From: Omphiscola glabra
Lineage: Eukaryota > Mollusca > Gastropoda > Lymnaeidae
Assembly: GCA_964017045.1 (NCBI GenBank)
Contig: OZ024810.1
Span: forward strand, 4,572,504 to 4,636,503
DNA: 64,000 nucleotides
Reading direction: 5' to 3'
The stretch's first letter is position 1, and every line of letters begins with the position of its first letter. The notes beneath the pieces are model-generated. The model saw nothing but the letters and a program-made list of their open reading frames with translations. It had not been told where the DNA came from and did not search any database. The translations under genes and the position numbers were made by a program. Of the stretch, positions 1-11,800 are shown piece after piece.

Positions 1-121
1 CTTATTTCTTCATATTAATCCACTCATGCTTTCAAAGCCGTCAGAAGTCTTGAGGGATCACTATTGGCAAGGTCTGGCAGAGTGTAGCCTGAAATTGTTG
101 TCTTTTGGTTATTTTGTTTAG

Positions 122-1973
122 ACTGGCGTTGCAAGAAGGATTGAAGAGAAACTGGTTTACCTATGCCGAACTTGACGTGCTGTTGAATGCCGACCTGATG
201 GGAACTCTGTGGTTACAAGTTGGGCTGGAGTGTTCCAAGGTACAGTTCAGCCACCAACTAATTATTTAGATGGCCAGGTAGTGTTTTCATTGGTTGGGCT
301 TTTATTGTAAGCTCAAGTTTTTTTTGGTTTTTTTTTCACCTACCCTTCAACAAAGTTTTGTTCCCTTGCTGTTTAGAGACATGTTCTGTTTAATCAGCAA
401 CTGGGATACAACAGAACAGCTTTCACTGTTCTGTTAGGACAGTGGTTCTCAACCTTCCTATGGCCGCGACCCTTTAATACGGTTCATCGCATTGTGGTGA
501 CCCCCAGCCACAATTATTTTCGGTCGCGACCCACAAGTTGAGAACCGCTGTGTTAGGACAACTTCTTTAACAAATGTGTCCTGATCCTAATAATCTACAT
601 TATCTGCTTCCTCAGAATGTCATACACTTATTATATTTTTAAAATACTTAACATTGTTAAGAATAAGTTTTAGTATGGACCATTTTAGAATTTGTGATTT
701 ACCCTCATACAAAGTACTGGAACCTATTAATTAATGAGTTTGCTTCAGGTCATGTGTCAACATAGTTGTCTCATTATAGTTAAGTAAAAGAAAAAAATCA
801 GTGTACTGTTTTGTCCAGATGATAACTCTGCTTGTATTGATCCCACAGCTGATGAGTGCCTTTTCTGCGGTGTACCTGACTGGTATCATCAGCATGTTAG
901 GATCAACTGCTCTAGCCGCTCAAGTCTCTGGACCCCTCTCCTCTGTGGCCGTGGCTCTCTTTACCCTGCAGTCATCTCCCCTGACTCTGATCCTGTCCAA
1001 CAGCATGCCTGTAGTGGATCCTTCCACTTTCACATCTCCTCTCTACAACAGAGGAGACCCTGGTTCATCCGCCGCCACACCCAACAATCACTCTGATTGG
1101 GATGAAGGAGCTAATGAAGAATTTCGCCCCAAAGCCTGGAACGATAACTGGCATGATGGTTCTATAGTCCGTGACCCAGGAGAAGATCCCCCATATATTA
1201 TGATGAAATCTCATAAAAATGAAGGATCTGTCATTGATAATAGTTCTACATCTGAAGACAAAAGGAGCACCATTAATCCAGCCCGCCACTCCTCTCTCTG
1301 GTCGCTTTGGTTCCTCGACTCTCTCTTGTCCCAACTTTGGGCAGTGGCAACTTTCAAGCCAAAACCCCTGACGTTTTTGGGAGGGTCCATTTGGCACAAG
1401 TCTGATGGAGATGAATCATCTACTGCTGGCCCTGCTGATCAATCCCTTAAGTTTCGAAAGAGGGACCGTAAGCACCATTATAAGCATTCTTTTGACTCCG
1501 GCTCTCCTCCTGCATTACCTGATCCTGCGAACAAAGCTTCAAATATTGACCCTGAATCTAGAGTTGAATCCCCTGATTTAAACAGTGAGCAATCATGTGA
1601 CTGTTACTGCTGCCTAAATCAAGCATGCGATGGCTGGTTTGGAAAGCTTTCTGGCAAAATGCATTGTGGGTCCACGCATTCATCATTTTCCCCACGAGGG
1701 CAGGCAATGGAATCAACGGATTCTAAATCTGAACGTCTTTCCGGCCAGGCTTCCCAACCTCAGCATTGCTGCCTGCGGAGCAGTCTGTGTTGCACAGAGC
1801 AGCTGCAGATCCTGTTTGATAACAATGATCTAGGTTCCATCCCCCAACTAGGCCAGACCAAACGACTTATTGAAAGCTCTGAAACCGTACCTCTGCTCTA
1901 CTCCAGAACTGATCATAACAAGGTCTCTCTAGGATATTACACAGGAATGTACCAGGCCTTGATAGTCACTTGA
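122..1973 (+). CDS. 3' end of an unrecognised membrane-protein gene (partial)
   Basis: Two exons are visible: 122-239 (after TTTAG, before a GTACAG donor) and 819-1973 (after TGTCCAG, stop TGA 1971-1973). The junction is in phase: exon 1 uses one base to finish a codon from upstream and ends on a codon boundary at ..LECSK, and the last exon starts with ATG ATA. The gene begins outside the window. The joined C-terminal part is about 424 residues. It begins hydrophilic (motif FTYAELDVLLNADLMG), then has about 55 hydrophobic residues that fit two membrane spans (MITLLVLIPQLMSAFSAVYL onward, and PLSSVAVALFTLQSSPLTLI). A long polar Ser/Pro/Asp-rich tail of about 310 residues follows, with a Cys cluster (CDCYCCLNQAC) that could be palmitoylated or bind metal. 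The long terminal exon has no low-complexity repeat, which supports real coding. I do not recognise the family. The stop codon lies inside the first unit of an 11-bp tandem repeat. Confidence 0.6.
440..550 (+). mobile_element. SPIN-like hAT MITE with perfect target-site duplication
   Basis: A 111-bp element begins CAGTGGTTCTCAACCTTCCT and ends GTTGAGAACCGCTG, which are inverted terminal repeats. It is flanked by the perfect 8-bp duplication TGTTAGGA at 432-439 and 551-558. The 8-bp duplication and the CAGNGGTTCTCAACC ends are diagnostic of hAT elements, and the interior (GCCGCGACCCTTTAATAC) matches my memory of the SPIN/Space Invaders family. It sits in the intron between the two exons of the unknown membrane-protein gene and is non-coding. 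Confidence 0.88.
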
Positions 1974-2039
1974 CAGTCACTTGACAGTCACTTGACAGTC
2001 ACTTGACAGTCACTTGACAGTCACTTGACAGTCACTTGA
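1963..2039 (+). repeat. 11-bp minisatellite (CTTGACAGTCA)n
   Basis: About seven near-perfect copies. The TGA stop of the upstream gene is in the first unit, so the array starts in the last codons and runs into the presumed 3' UTR. Confidence 0.95.
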
Positions 2040-2189
2040 TCATATGATCCAAATCAGAACACTTATTCAGGACTTAAACACTTAGTAGCAATAACTTTAT
2101 ATTGATTCTGAGATTCAAAAAGGTTATATTTTTCTATTAATAACTTTGAACCCTTCTGCCTAATTCAAATACCGGTATTTAACTTTCTA

Positions 2190-3457
2190 CAGGGTCGGCT
2201 AATAAAAGTGAGAACATCTCGTGGCATATGAGTTATTTCAAAATATAATTTAATTAATTATAATTCTTCATACATTTTTTGCGAAATATTTAGCTCATCA
2301 GAAATCATGTTCAATGTGTCCTCCTTGCTTCTCAGCGACTTTTTCTAAGCGTCGACGCCACTCGTTTATGCTTCTGTCAATGAAACATTTCCCCAGATTT
2401 CGCCATTCCTCGATTATTGCCAACTTGAGCTGCTCAAAGGTGATTGTATTTCTGGCTGTGTGAGATGGGGCTCCGTCTTGCTGCAATGTCCAGTTATGTC
2501 GACCACATCTCGATAGAATGTCGGGCAGCATTCCTCGTCTGAGAACTTGTTCACAATAATATTCACTGTTAACTTTTGCTCCTGGTTCAACGAACACAAC
2601 ACTAGTTTTCCCCATTCGAGACACACCAATTGAAACCATGATACCGCGGCTGAAATGGTCACGCTCTCGTTTAAGTCACCTTTCTTGAACCTAACTTTTC
2701 TTTGTTGCCACGGAATAAACACGATCATTTTGAGAATTCACTGGCATGGCAACGGTGAATGTCTTTTCGTCTGTAAATCAGATGCTTTGTACACTTCTCT
2801 CATTAGGAAATCGTTCAAGTAGCTCACGACTGCGTTGCAAGCGTTTCAACTTGACATTTTCATTGAGCTTCTGCCCGATCACACACTTGTACGTTTTAAG
2901 TTGTAAATCTTGCTTTACAGTACGTCGAACCGACGACCGTGGTATACCAGTTTCTCTTTCTATTTCCCACAGACTTCTGTGACTGTGAGGATCATCATCT
3001 TGACTGCAGATAAGCTCACTCACTTGTACAATGCTCTGTTGTTTTCTAACAGACTTTGGTCGACCACTTCCTGGTTTACGTTCCGTTGACTCGTCGTTGT
3101 CAATTTTATTGATAACCCAACTGACACTTGCTATGCTCCAGGCTTTGTTTGGAAACTCGTTGGCCATTTTCCTAGCACCACACTGTTTTTCAATTCGCAA
3201 ATGTTTAATCAGAATGCGGTCTTCTGCAGTGATTTTTGTCATTCTGGGCAATGTTAAAAAAGCAGACGACGTAAACAATGGGTAGATTAAAAATAAAAAA
3301 TGGCGACCGGAAATAGTCAAAATAATGACGTCATATAGCTAAATATGCAAGTAAGTAAATCAGTAAACTATTTAATCTAGTATGAGTATAGTTAAACTAA
3401 TTTTATGTGATTAAATCACCTTTTACAAGATGTTCTCACTTTTATTGGCCCACCCTG
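2190..3457 (-). mobile_element. Degenerate mariner/Tc1-type transposon
   Basis: A 1268-bp element is bounded by inverted repeats of about 30 bp. The left end is CAGGGTCGGCTAATAAAAGT and the right end, read in reverse, is CAGGGTGGGCCAATAAAAGT, with a few mismatches. TA lies on both sides (2188-2189 and 3458-3459), the standard duplication for this superfamily. Inside is a minus-strand transposase relic. The element lies between the unknown membrane-protein gene and VPS25. Confidence 0.92.
2298..3242 (-). pseudogene. mariner-like transposase pseudogene
   Basis: Read on the minus strand from ATG 3242-3240 (MTKITAEDRILIKHLRIEK). The N-terminal part is a paired-like helix-turn-helix region with a GSGRPKSVRK linker, then HRSLWEIERETGIPRSSVRR. 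A TGA follows VQSI, directly before the first catalytic Asp block (FTDEKTFTVAMPV). A further stop and frameshift follow the VYSVATKKS stretch. The second catalytic block survives in another frame (LQQDGAPSHTARN). The stretch that should carry the third acidic residue (the NP-D region) is missing: TARNTITF runs straight into FEQLKLAIIEEWRNL. At least one nonsense codon, one frameshift and one deletion make it non-functional. It resembles mariner/maT-type proteins rather than classical Tc1, but I cannot fix the subfamily. Confidence 0.88.
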
Positions 3458-3459
3458 TA

Positions 3460-5786
3460 TATCATAATGACTGCTGACTGTAAGGAAATATAATTTCTCT
3501 ATACCAAAACACATAAATGTACAGTATTGATAAATAGTAAACATAAAAATTGAAGATTGTAGGCACACTTGTAATTGAAATGTCCTGGCCCAGGACTGTA
3601 CACTCAGTTGTCAAATTGTTAACTATTTGGTAGAATAGTGAACATGCACCAGGATATACAAACTCAGAACTGATTTGTCTATACCATAATAATAATTACA
3701 GAGCGGATGTTGTCTGCCCTGCAGGGACGTAATTGATGAAAATCAGGTGAAAGAGGCTAGTGTCATGATTATTACGTCCCTTTAAAAAGGAATGGGTTTT
3801 CCATACCAATTGCTCTCCCAATAATTCCAGTCCCATCTGAAGTATTGTCTCAGGCAGATTAGACCACAAAGCAGTTTAAAAGAGAAATAGTATGAGGTAC
3901 CTAAAGGGCATGATAATTGGTGGATACATGGAGCACCATCTAGATCTATTATTATGCTCTTCTTCCCATATTTTACATGCGCAACATAGTAGTGGTGTCC
4001 CATCTACTCATCTAGAATACTAATAATTACAAAACCTTTATACTTGCCGTAGTTCACATGCAAAAGAAGTCAGAAATCTTATTTTAACCTAACATACCTG
4101 GGTATTAAAAGATATATATTTAAATACTAACGCAAATACATACACTTCAAAGAAATGATATAAATTCAAGAAAAATATAAATGTTTGTAATGCATGAAAG
4201 TAAAGATTGTTATATAAAATTATTATATTTAAAAATTACAAAAAAAACTTACTTTCTGGACAAGTTTCAGAAATAATTTCAGAATGAGTTTTTATAACCT
4301 TTATGTGTAAAAAAATTGCCATTTATAACTTGACTTGGGTTGAAAATTACATCATACAATTGTTTGTTTTATTTACATTTTGAAGCGAAAGACAAAAGTT
4401 TGACACATCAAAAATATTAGGACTATTTTATTTTGCTTAACATTACGCTGATAAAAAGATAAATATTAAAATGAACATTGAAAAGTCTTGAATATTCTGT
4501 TCTAAATAATATCTATTATGAACTGTGAAGCAATAAAACGTTAATATTGTGTGACTCCCTGAGTTTCTTTATCTTATTTGAAAAGAAAATAGTAGAAATT
4601 TTGAGTTGTTGGCTTGAAAATCATTAAAGATTATTTTTATGAGGTAAATTGGCTAATTTATGTTAATTTATATTGTCTAGATATTTTATTTTCAATTACA
4701 TTTCAGCAGTCAAATTCTTTCAGCTTATCTTACATAATTAAAAAATGTTTTGGCATGTTATCTCTTTAAATTTAGCCCAGTGAAAATTGTCCAGTGATTA
4801 AAATTTATATCATTTTGCACAATTTGCTGTTTTGTTTTCTTATAATGATCTACAACCAAAATCTTGCTAACTAATGTGCAGAAAGTGGCCAGTTTCCTAA
4901 TAAGCGTTACATGTACATTTACAACAGCACTATCGGTAGGTATATATATATTTATATATAAATATAAGCCTTACATGTGCATTTACATAGTATCGGTAGG
5001 TATATATATATAAATAATTGTTACATGTACATTTACATAGCAGTATTTATAGGTACCGGTATATAAATATATATAACCTGTCAGCAAGGCTTAAGAGGGC
5101 TTGTGGAAAATGTTTGGCCAAAGAATTACTTAAGCTCATCCCATCATTTGGGTTTTATTCATTTATTCACTGCTTTCCTGGTAAAAGTATCAAAAGCCTG
5201 GGATTAAATATTCCAGTGCTTCTTAAGCTCTTTTATCCACACTGTGGACCACAGCAGAGACCAGTGTCCATTAGATAGATTACTGCTACTTTCTGGATAA
5301 TTGAAAATCTTACAATTTTTTGTCTGCATCAATTTAAATTATAACTGGATTTTGATAAATTCAACACCAATTTGGTCGTTTGGGGGAGGGGGGGATTTAA
5401 AAAAAATCATTTAAAAAGAAGCTTATCAAAGAATCGTGATGAAGCAATTTAAAATGTCCTAAAACCTTAGTTCTTTGACAGGCCATCACATTGTTTCCTA
5501 AAATAATGTTAACACCTGGAAAATAAAAATATTAACTTATGTACCATAAAAATGTGGTGTAAAATATAACATGTTTACTTTTCATGATTCGATACCTTAA
5601 AGTATCCCCTTCGTTTTATTGAAGTACGCAGCAATTCTGGTAACGTACAACTTACAAATAAAAGTTGTCCACAATTTTTTAGCTTTACTTTGAGTCTAAA
5701 AATCAATACGATAAAATTATATATCATTTGTATGTTCATTAATTATTCTATTATTTTTTAAATTGTTAATTTCTTTTTTTTTTCAG
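3460..5786. other. AT-rich intergenic DNA, probably holding the VPS25 5' flank
   Basis: No gene is recognised. The sequence is strongly A/T-rich with short frames only. A three-copy imperfect repeat lies at 4906-5070. A pyrimidine tract ending TTTTCAG at 5785-5786, just upstream of the VPS25 start codon, looks like a splice acceptor, so an untranslated VPS25 exon may lie here. I could not place it. Confidence 0.6.
4906..5070 (+). repeat. Imperfect ~65-bp repeat with TA-rich tails, 3 copies
   Basis: Three copies of TTACATGTACATTTACA followed by a TATCGGTAGGTATATATA-type tail. The third copy has diverged. Confidence 0.75.
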
Positions 5787-5836
5787 GGAATCGATTCTAT
5801 CAGCTATAAATTAATATTAGAAACCAAAGTTTCAAC

Positions 5837-8800
5837 ATGGCTGACTTCGATTGGCCTTGGCAGTACAAGTTTCCTCCTTTTTTCACGTAGGTGAATGAAA
5901 TACACCCTTTAAAATTAAAATGAACGGCTAATGTGCTTCTGTGGTCCCTCATTGGGAGTCACTGCCCTTTGTTTATGATAGATTTCGGGTTAGGGTGAAC
6001 GATAGAGGTACCAGTAGCGTGCAATTACCAAATGTCGCCAAATGAACATGTCACTATGTCGCTTCGGTAAATTTAGAGAGATGGGTACACGTTTTTTACC
6101 ATCGCCGCCATCTTGGTTGACACGACCCGTAAAATTAAGAATAAAACGTTTAAAAATAATGAAAAAACTTCTTAAATGTATCCCGTATCCCTAACCTGAA
6201 CCCTAAATCATCTATCCCTAACCTGAACCCTAATTCTATCCCTGAACCCTAAGCCTAAAGTCATCGGCAACATAACAAAACATGCAAATGATGTCATGTA
6301 CCCATCTTTATAAATTAGCCGTCGCTTCTGTTATTATTTGCAGACCACCAAATTAACTTTTTTTTTCTCTCTGGTATGCGTAAAGATAGGTACGTCGAAG
6401 GTCTCACGCGCATGCGGTCTGCGCATATGGAAAAATAACGCAAAACGTGTACGGCCATTTTAACATTCGTCTCAGTGGTTATCTCGTTTTTTTGTGTTTT
6501 ACGTCACAGTTTTCTAATAATAAACTATTTAGTCATCAGTGACGTAGAGCACATATTTTTTCCAAACACGGTGGTATCATTTTTGCAGCATTGTGTATTT
6601 TGTAAGTGGCAACGGATTTATTTTTATGGATCGATATGTATTTATTATTATAACTTTTTAATGCAAGCTCGCGCTGCATAGCGCTTAACCCCGCCAGAGC
6701 TTGATTTTTTCACAAAGAGGAATAACTTTATTTCATTAATATTAGCAAACGCCGAAAAAAGTTATGCACCATCGAATTTTTGAAAATTGAGCATTTCATT
6801 AGTTATCCACCCTCAATTAAAAAAAATTGGGTTGTCGGAAATGGCTTCGTCATTAATATATAAATATGAAGATATAAAAAAGATGACTGTTATTAGGCAC
6901 CCCAATACTTCGCCGCCGGCGGTAGAAAAACGAAGGCCGCCGAGCGGCGATCGCCGTGATCAGCTGGCGCTTTTTGTTTTCGGTAGATGTCGGTGTTTCG
7001 CGTTGCTTTGCGTCATTTCTAAAAATAGAGGGACTTCCTTATTTGAATTTGAATCCGCGATGCATGCCGGTTACGGGGGTATCAATAAATAGGAGATCGG
7101 ACCACGCTGAGACGATCAATTGAAAGGTTGATTGGGGTAAGTGAGCTTGTTGTGCTTAATTTTTTTATTTATATCGTGTTCGGACTTGGAAATTATTTGT
7201 TCGTATAGTTTATATGTTTTTAAAGGGGAAACACTTTTTTAATCGAGTACTGATCATCACACAACTTTATTATAGCTTGACTACCGTGACTAAAAATTCA
7301 AGGCTTCCAAGCCGCGGCCATTTTTTTCCACTCGATCTACCGGAGTCTACCGGAAGTGATATATCTCTAATGTAAACAGTGGTTATTATTATTTAAAACC
7401 TTTTTGAAACGACTAGATAAATATTTCCAGCATTATGACTTAGTTGTTTGAACCTAAATATACACTTTTCATAACTGGTTTTTAATAATAATTAAACTTT
7501 AGGCCATGTAAGAACATGCTTTGAATCAATAATACATGTAAATAAGACTTAATAAAAAGACAACAAAGACAAAGAGATCAAGCAAAGAATTATTAAGTTA
7601 TTAAAAACTATAAATGTACATAAGCTAAAGAACATTGTGTAGCATATCTAAAAATATTAAATTATTATTTATATGATTATATTATTTTATGTATTCTCTA
7701 ATAGTAGTCCTGATCTTTTCTTTTTTTTTAGAGTTACAGATTATTTCCTGTGATTCTGTGATTGTGCTCTGTTTGAGTTTTATCTCTGCAATTATAGTCT
7801 TATAAAATGGCTATGGCTGAAATTAAAAAAACAATTAAAGATTTTGAAATTTATGTGACAAGTTTTGCTCAGGATGCTGACACGAAGCATTACAGAAATG
7901 GTTTTGCTGTACATCTGTATTACACCAATGGCAAGCATATGTCAAATACTGCAAAAATACTTGATGAATGCCTGCAGCAATCAGACAGCAACTATGTGTC
8001 ACGTGTAAGTGTCATCAAAGGAAATCTTAACAGGCTTTTGGAAAAGGTTTCAGGTTTAAAGAGAAGTATTGATAAAAAGTGGCACTTGATAGAAGACCTG
8101 CTGCAGAAAACTGTATATGTACCAGTATCGAGTCCAAAAAAGAAGCGAAAGATGCCTGAGCCTGAGGCTACTTTAGTTGTTGATAATGTCGGTGAAACAT
8201 TATTGAATTCACCTCCTTTAAAAAAGTTGAGAACGGACTGTGAGAAATGCCCTTCTCTTAGAGATGCGAGCCACACAAAATGTACACGTTTGGCAGACAG
8301 GTTGAGGAACACTAAATCAAAAGTTAAAGAGCTTTCCAAGCGCTTCAACCCACGGGTAGTAAATCAGTCTTTTAAAAGAAAGGCTGAAATTATAAATAAA
8401 TTGAAGGTCAAAAATACATCTTTGACAAGAGAATTGGAGTTCCAGAACAAGGCCAAGGTGAAGAAATGTAATGAATGCTCAGCTCGAATCAGCAAACTGG
8501 AGTGAGAGAAAAGAAAGTTAGAACGTCATATCTCATTGCTGAGAAGGCAAAATTTGGCTCTAAAGGAATCGTTAAAATTTAACACAGCAGAAAGAAATTC
8601 AGCATTGCTTACTGTCGACACCTTGATGGAGGCTGAGGAGAAAAGCGAGGAAGCCATTCCAACCACAACATCATTGTCCCATTCACCCACTGCAAAGAAA
8701 CCACAGAGAAAGACCTATAGTGCACCAGTGAGGAAATGCATTTATAATTGCCTGTTGAACCAAGTGCCAATTGAAAGAGCTGGGGCTGTTATAGCTTTTG

Positions 8801-11800
8801 CAGTGAAGGAGTTAACAGGAAAGGTTTTGACCGACATCCCAGTATCTTCAACGGCTGCTAACATGGCTTTGGAGATTGGGATCTTGTCGGAAATTCAGGT
8901 AGCTGATGTCATGTTCCGTTCAGAAAACCTCACCTTCTCCTGGGACTCTACGCCGATTGATGGTCAGCACTATAATGCTTGCCACATTTCTACAGGCGAA
9001 CAGAACCTGACCATTGCAGTGGCTGGAGTTTCTGGAGGAAAAACAGAGGATTACCTGCACCAGCTTGTTACCTCCCTTCAAGATCTGGCCACCTTGTATT
9101 CTGTATACAACAAGGAGGATCAGCATGTTGTATTGCATAGCATCCTTCAGTCTTTCAGTACCACTTTGAGTGACAGGGCAAAGGTCAATCAATGTGTTTC
9201 GATGCAGTTGGGTGATTTGTTGAACAAGAGGTTGATTCAACTGAAATGCAATCTGCACCCCCTGGAAGGAATGGCTTCCGAAGCTCGTAAGCAGTGCAAA
9301 CTTCTGGACGCTAAATGGAGCATAACCGGACTGTCCTTTGGACAAGATGGGAGTGCTGCTAATCTTATCCATGCTATATCTAAACTGAGGTAACTTTTAT
9401 CTTTTTACACATGACTTATTTTTAGTACAGGTACCTAATACTTTGTTAAATAAATAGTTCTGAAAAAGCTCATTTTGCTGTAAGCACATAAAGACAGTTG
9501 TGTTTTTTCCCCTCTGCAGGCATAAGATGTCATCTGGTGATCCTGCAGGGTTGGCAGCATTCCTGGAGAAGGAGAATCTGAAACCTGGAATTCTTCCTCG
9601 CTACGTTGGAAACAGACTCCACATTTTGTTTCACCTTGCAGGAGTCATTTTTAAGATTAAAGAATCGCTGGCACAGTACCTCAAGAAATATTGTACATCT
9701 GCCAAATTAAGAACGGCCCTGCTGAATGACATCTGGTGCAATGATATTCTTATTCAACTTCGAGTCTTAGGTAACCTAGTTCTATTTCTTTTTTCATTAC
9801 CAGGTATCTAAATAGATGAATTTTCAATACTATGTGGATGTTGCTTATGATTCTAGCTAATACTTTGCATTTCTCATGATAGGTCTCTTTGGAAAACTTG
9901 TGACTGGACCCTGGATGACTCAATTTTATAAGAACTCTAAAGGTTTAAAGCATTTGGATATGGTGGGTATTTTTATTTTGTCAATTTTAAAGCGATTTTT
10001 GTTTTAAAAAAACCAAATGATTATGGCAATCTTATTAGCTTTAGACTTTAGCCTTTTCCTTTGTTTTGTTTTTCAATAGATTCCACACATGAAGAGATGT
10101 ATTGCCAACCTGGAGGAGATCAACAGACAACCCGATTTGATATTGACGATGGAGGAAGATGTTTTTAATCTACCAATTGATGAGGATGAAGTGTTGCTGG
10201 AGCTTAGGAGCCACGAACCGTGTCCACGATTTTTTGAGACAGTTTCAGCTCTGTCTATAGGATTTGTATCTGTCTTAAAGAGGCAGCTTGCGGAGTATCT
10301 TGTTGGGGATCTGGCTAATCCATCAGCAGAATTAATGGCCCTGACCTCGTCTGCCCCTGTTCATAATATCAATAGTGAGAGGGTTTTGGGGATGGTCGAT
10401 GCCCAATTTAAAAGAGCCCCTAATGTCATTGTCACTGTCTATTTTTTACTGAAGATTTTATTGAATTAGCATTGTTAGTTTAAAAGTTATGCCTAAAAAT
10501 GCACATCAATGTCAAAAGATTACATGACATTTTTGAATTTTGTATAGCATGATTTTAATAGCTTTTGCAATATTTTAATATTCTGTTACAGTTGAATTGT
10601 CACAAACTATTATTAATGAAAATTTTATTGCAGTAGCTTTATTAGTTTAAAAGTTATGTATTTAAATGTAAAAAATGTCTTGGCCGCGGGCGCTTTTCAT
10701 CAAATATTTTTATAAATTTACATCAATTTTTCTGGTCTGTATTTCAGTTATTTTAAATGTGCCTTACTTTTAGATGGACATAATCTGTTTGTATTGAAAA
10801 TTTTATAGCAGTAGCGTAATTGGTTTAGTAATTATGTCATTTTTTGTAAAATTAAATTTTTCGACAATTGTCTATATCCACCCCCTGTGCTCATAAAATC
10901 ATATTTTAACAAATATAATAAATTCATTCACAATTCATGTGTTTTGTTTTGTTACACATTGTATTGTAAATGTCTCCTCCAAATCTGAGAGCTCTAACTT
11001 TAATAGCTAAAAAGATACAAGCAAAATAGTACAAAAAGTGTAATAATGCGATCACCTTATAGCTAGCCCTTTAAAATGGTGCATCATTTATTTTAATATG
11101 ACAATATTTAAAATTTCTGTCAAAGTACCTAGTAAAGACGAATAAACTGCTGAGCCAGCAGCTAAACACTGTCTGTATTCACTTTAAGCGCAATTCACAG
11201 AGTCAATATTGACAATAATTCACATCATTGACATTACTACTCGGACTGAGATTACTGGCACTAAGGCTCACTCTTGGCTTAGACTAGTTTTTCTTGGCTT
11301 AGACTAGTTTTGTTCTAGTAGGACAACTTCTCCCTCTTTAACCCTTTCATAAACGCTGGTTTTGGCTGAGATCCTTGAACAGCATGAGCATGTCTTCAAC
11401 CCAGAATGGACTGTGATATTCGTGCGAGCAGGTGTTCTCCAAGATGATGTTTTTTAAGAACAAGTTGCGCTCTAAGACCACTGATGATCCCCTTAATGAC
11501 ATTCTGTTGCTGAACTCCTCATCATTAGATCCAGATATTGTATTTGTCTGTAAGAACCTGATATTGTATCTAGTATCTGTCTCTAATTAAGAACCTGATA
11601 TTGTATCTGTCTCGAAGAACATGTTTCCCATTGATCGTATCATATTTTAAAATAAAACAACCTTTCCTTGGGCACCTTGTTACTTCTGGCCTGGTGTACT
11701 TGCTTGACCCCCTGAAATTGCCTAATAATTGCCTAATAATCTGATAAGTTTTCCAACCTAGCATTTTAGAGTTAATTTTCTATATTCCATTTTTCTGCTT

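Noticed and set aside
3782..4003. 73-codon minus-strand frame
   Set aside because: Short, Trp/Tyr-rich, no homology recognised; expected by chance.
6185..6255. Telomere-like CCCTAA words in intron 1
   Set aside because: Irregular spacing (CCCTAACCTGAACCCTAA); not a (TTAGGG)n array, probably part of a dispersed repeat.
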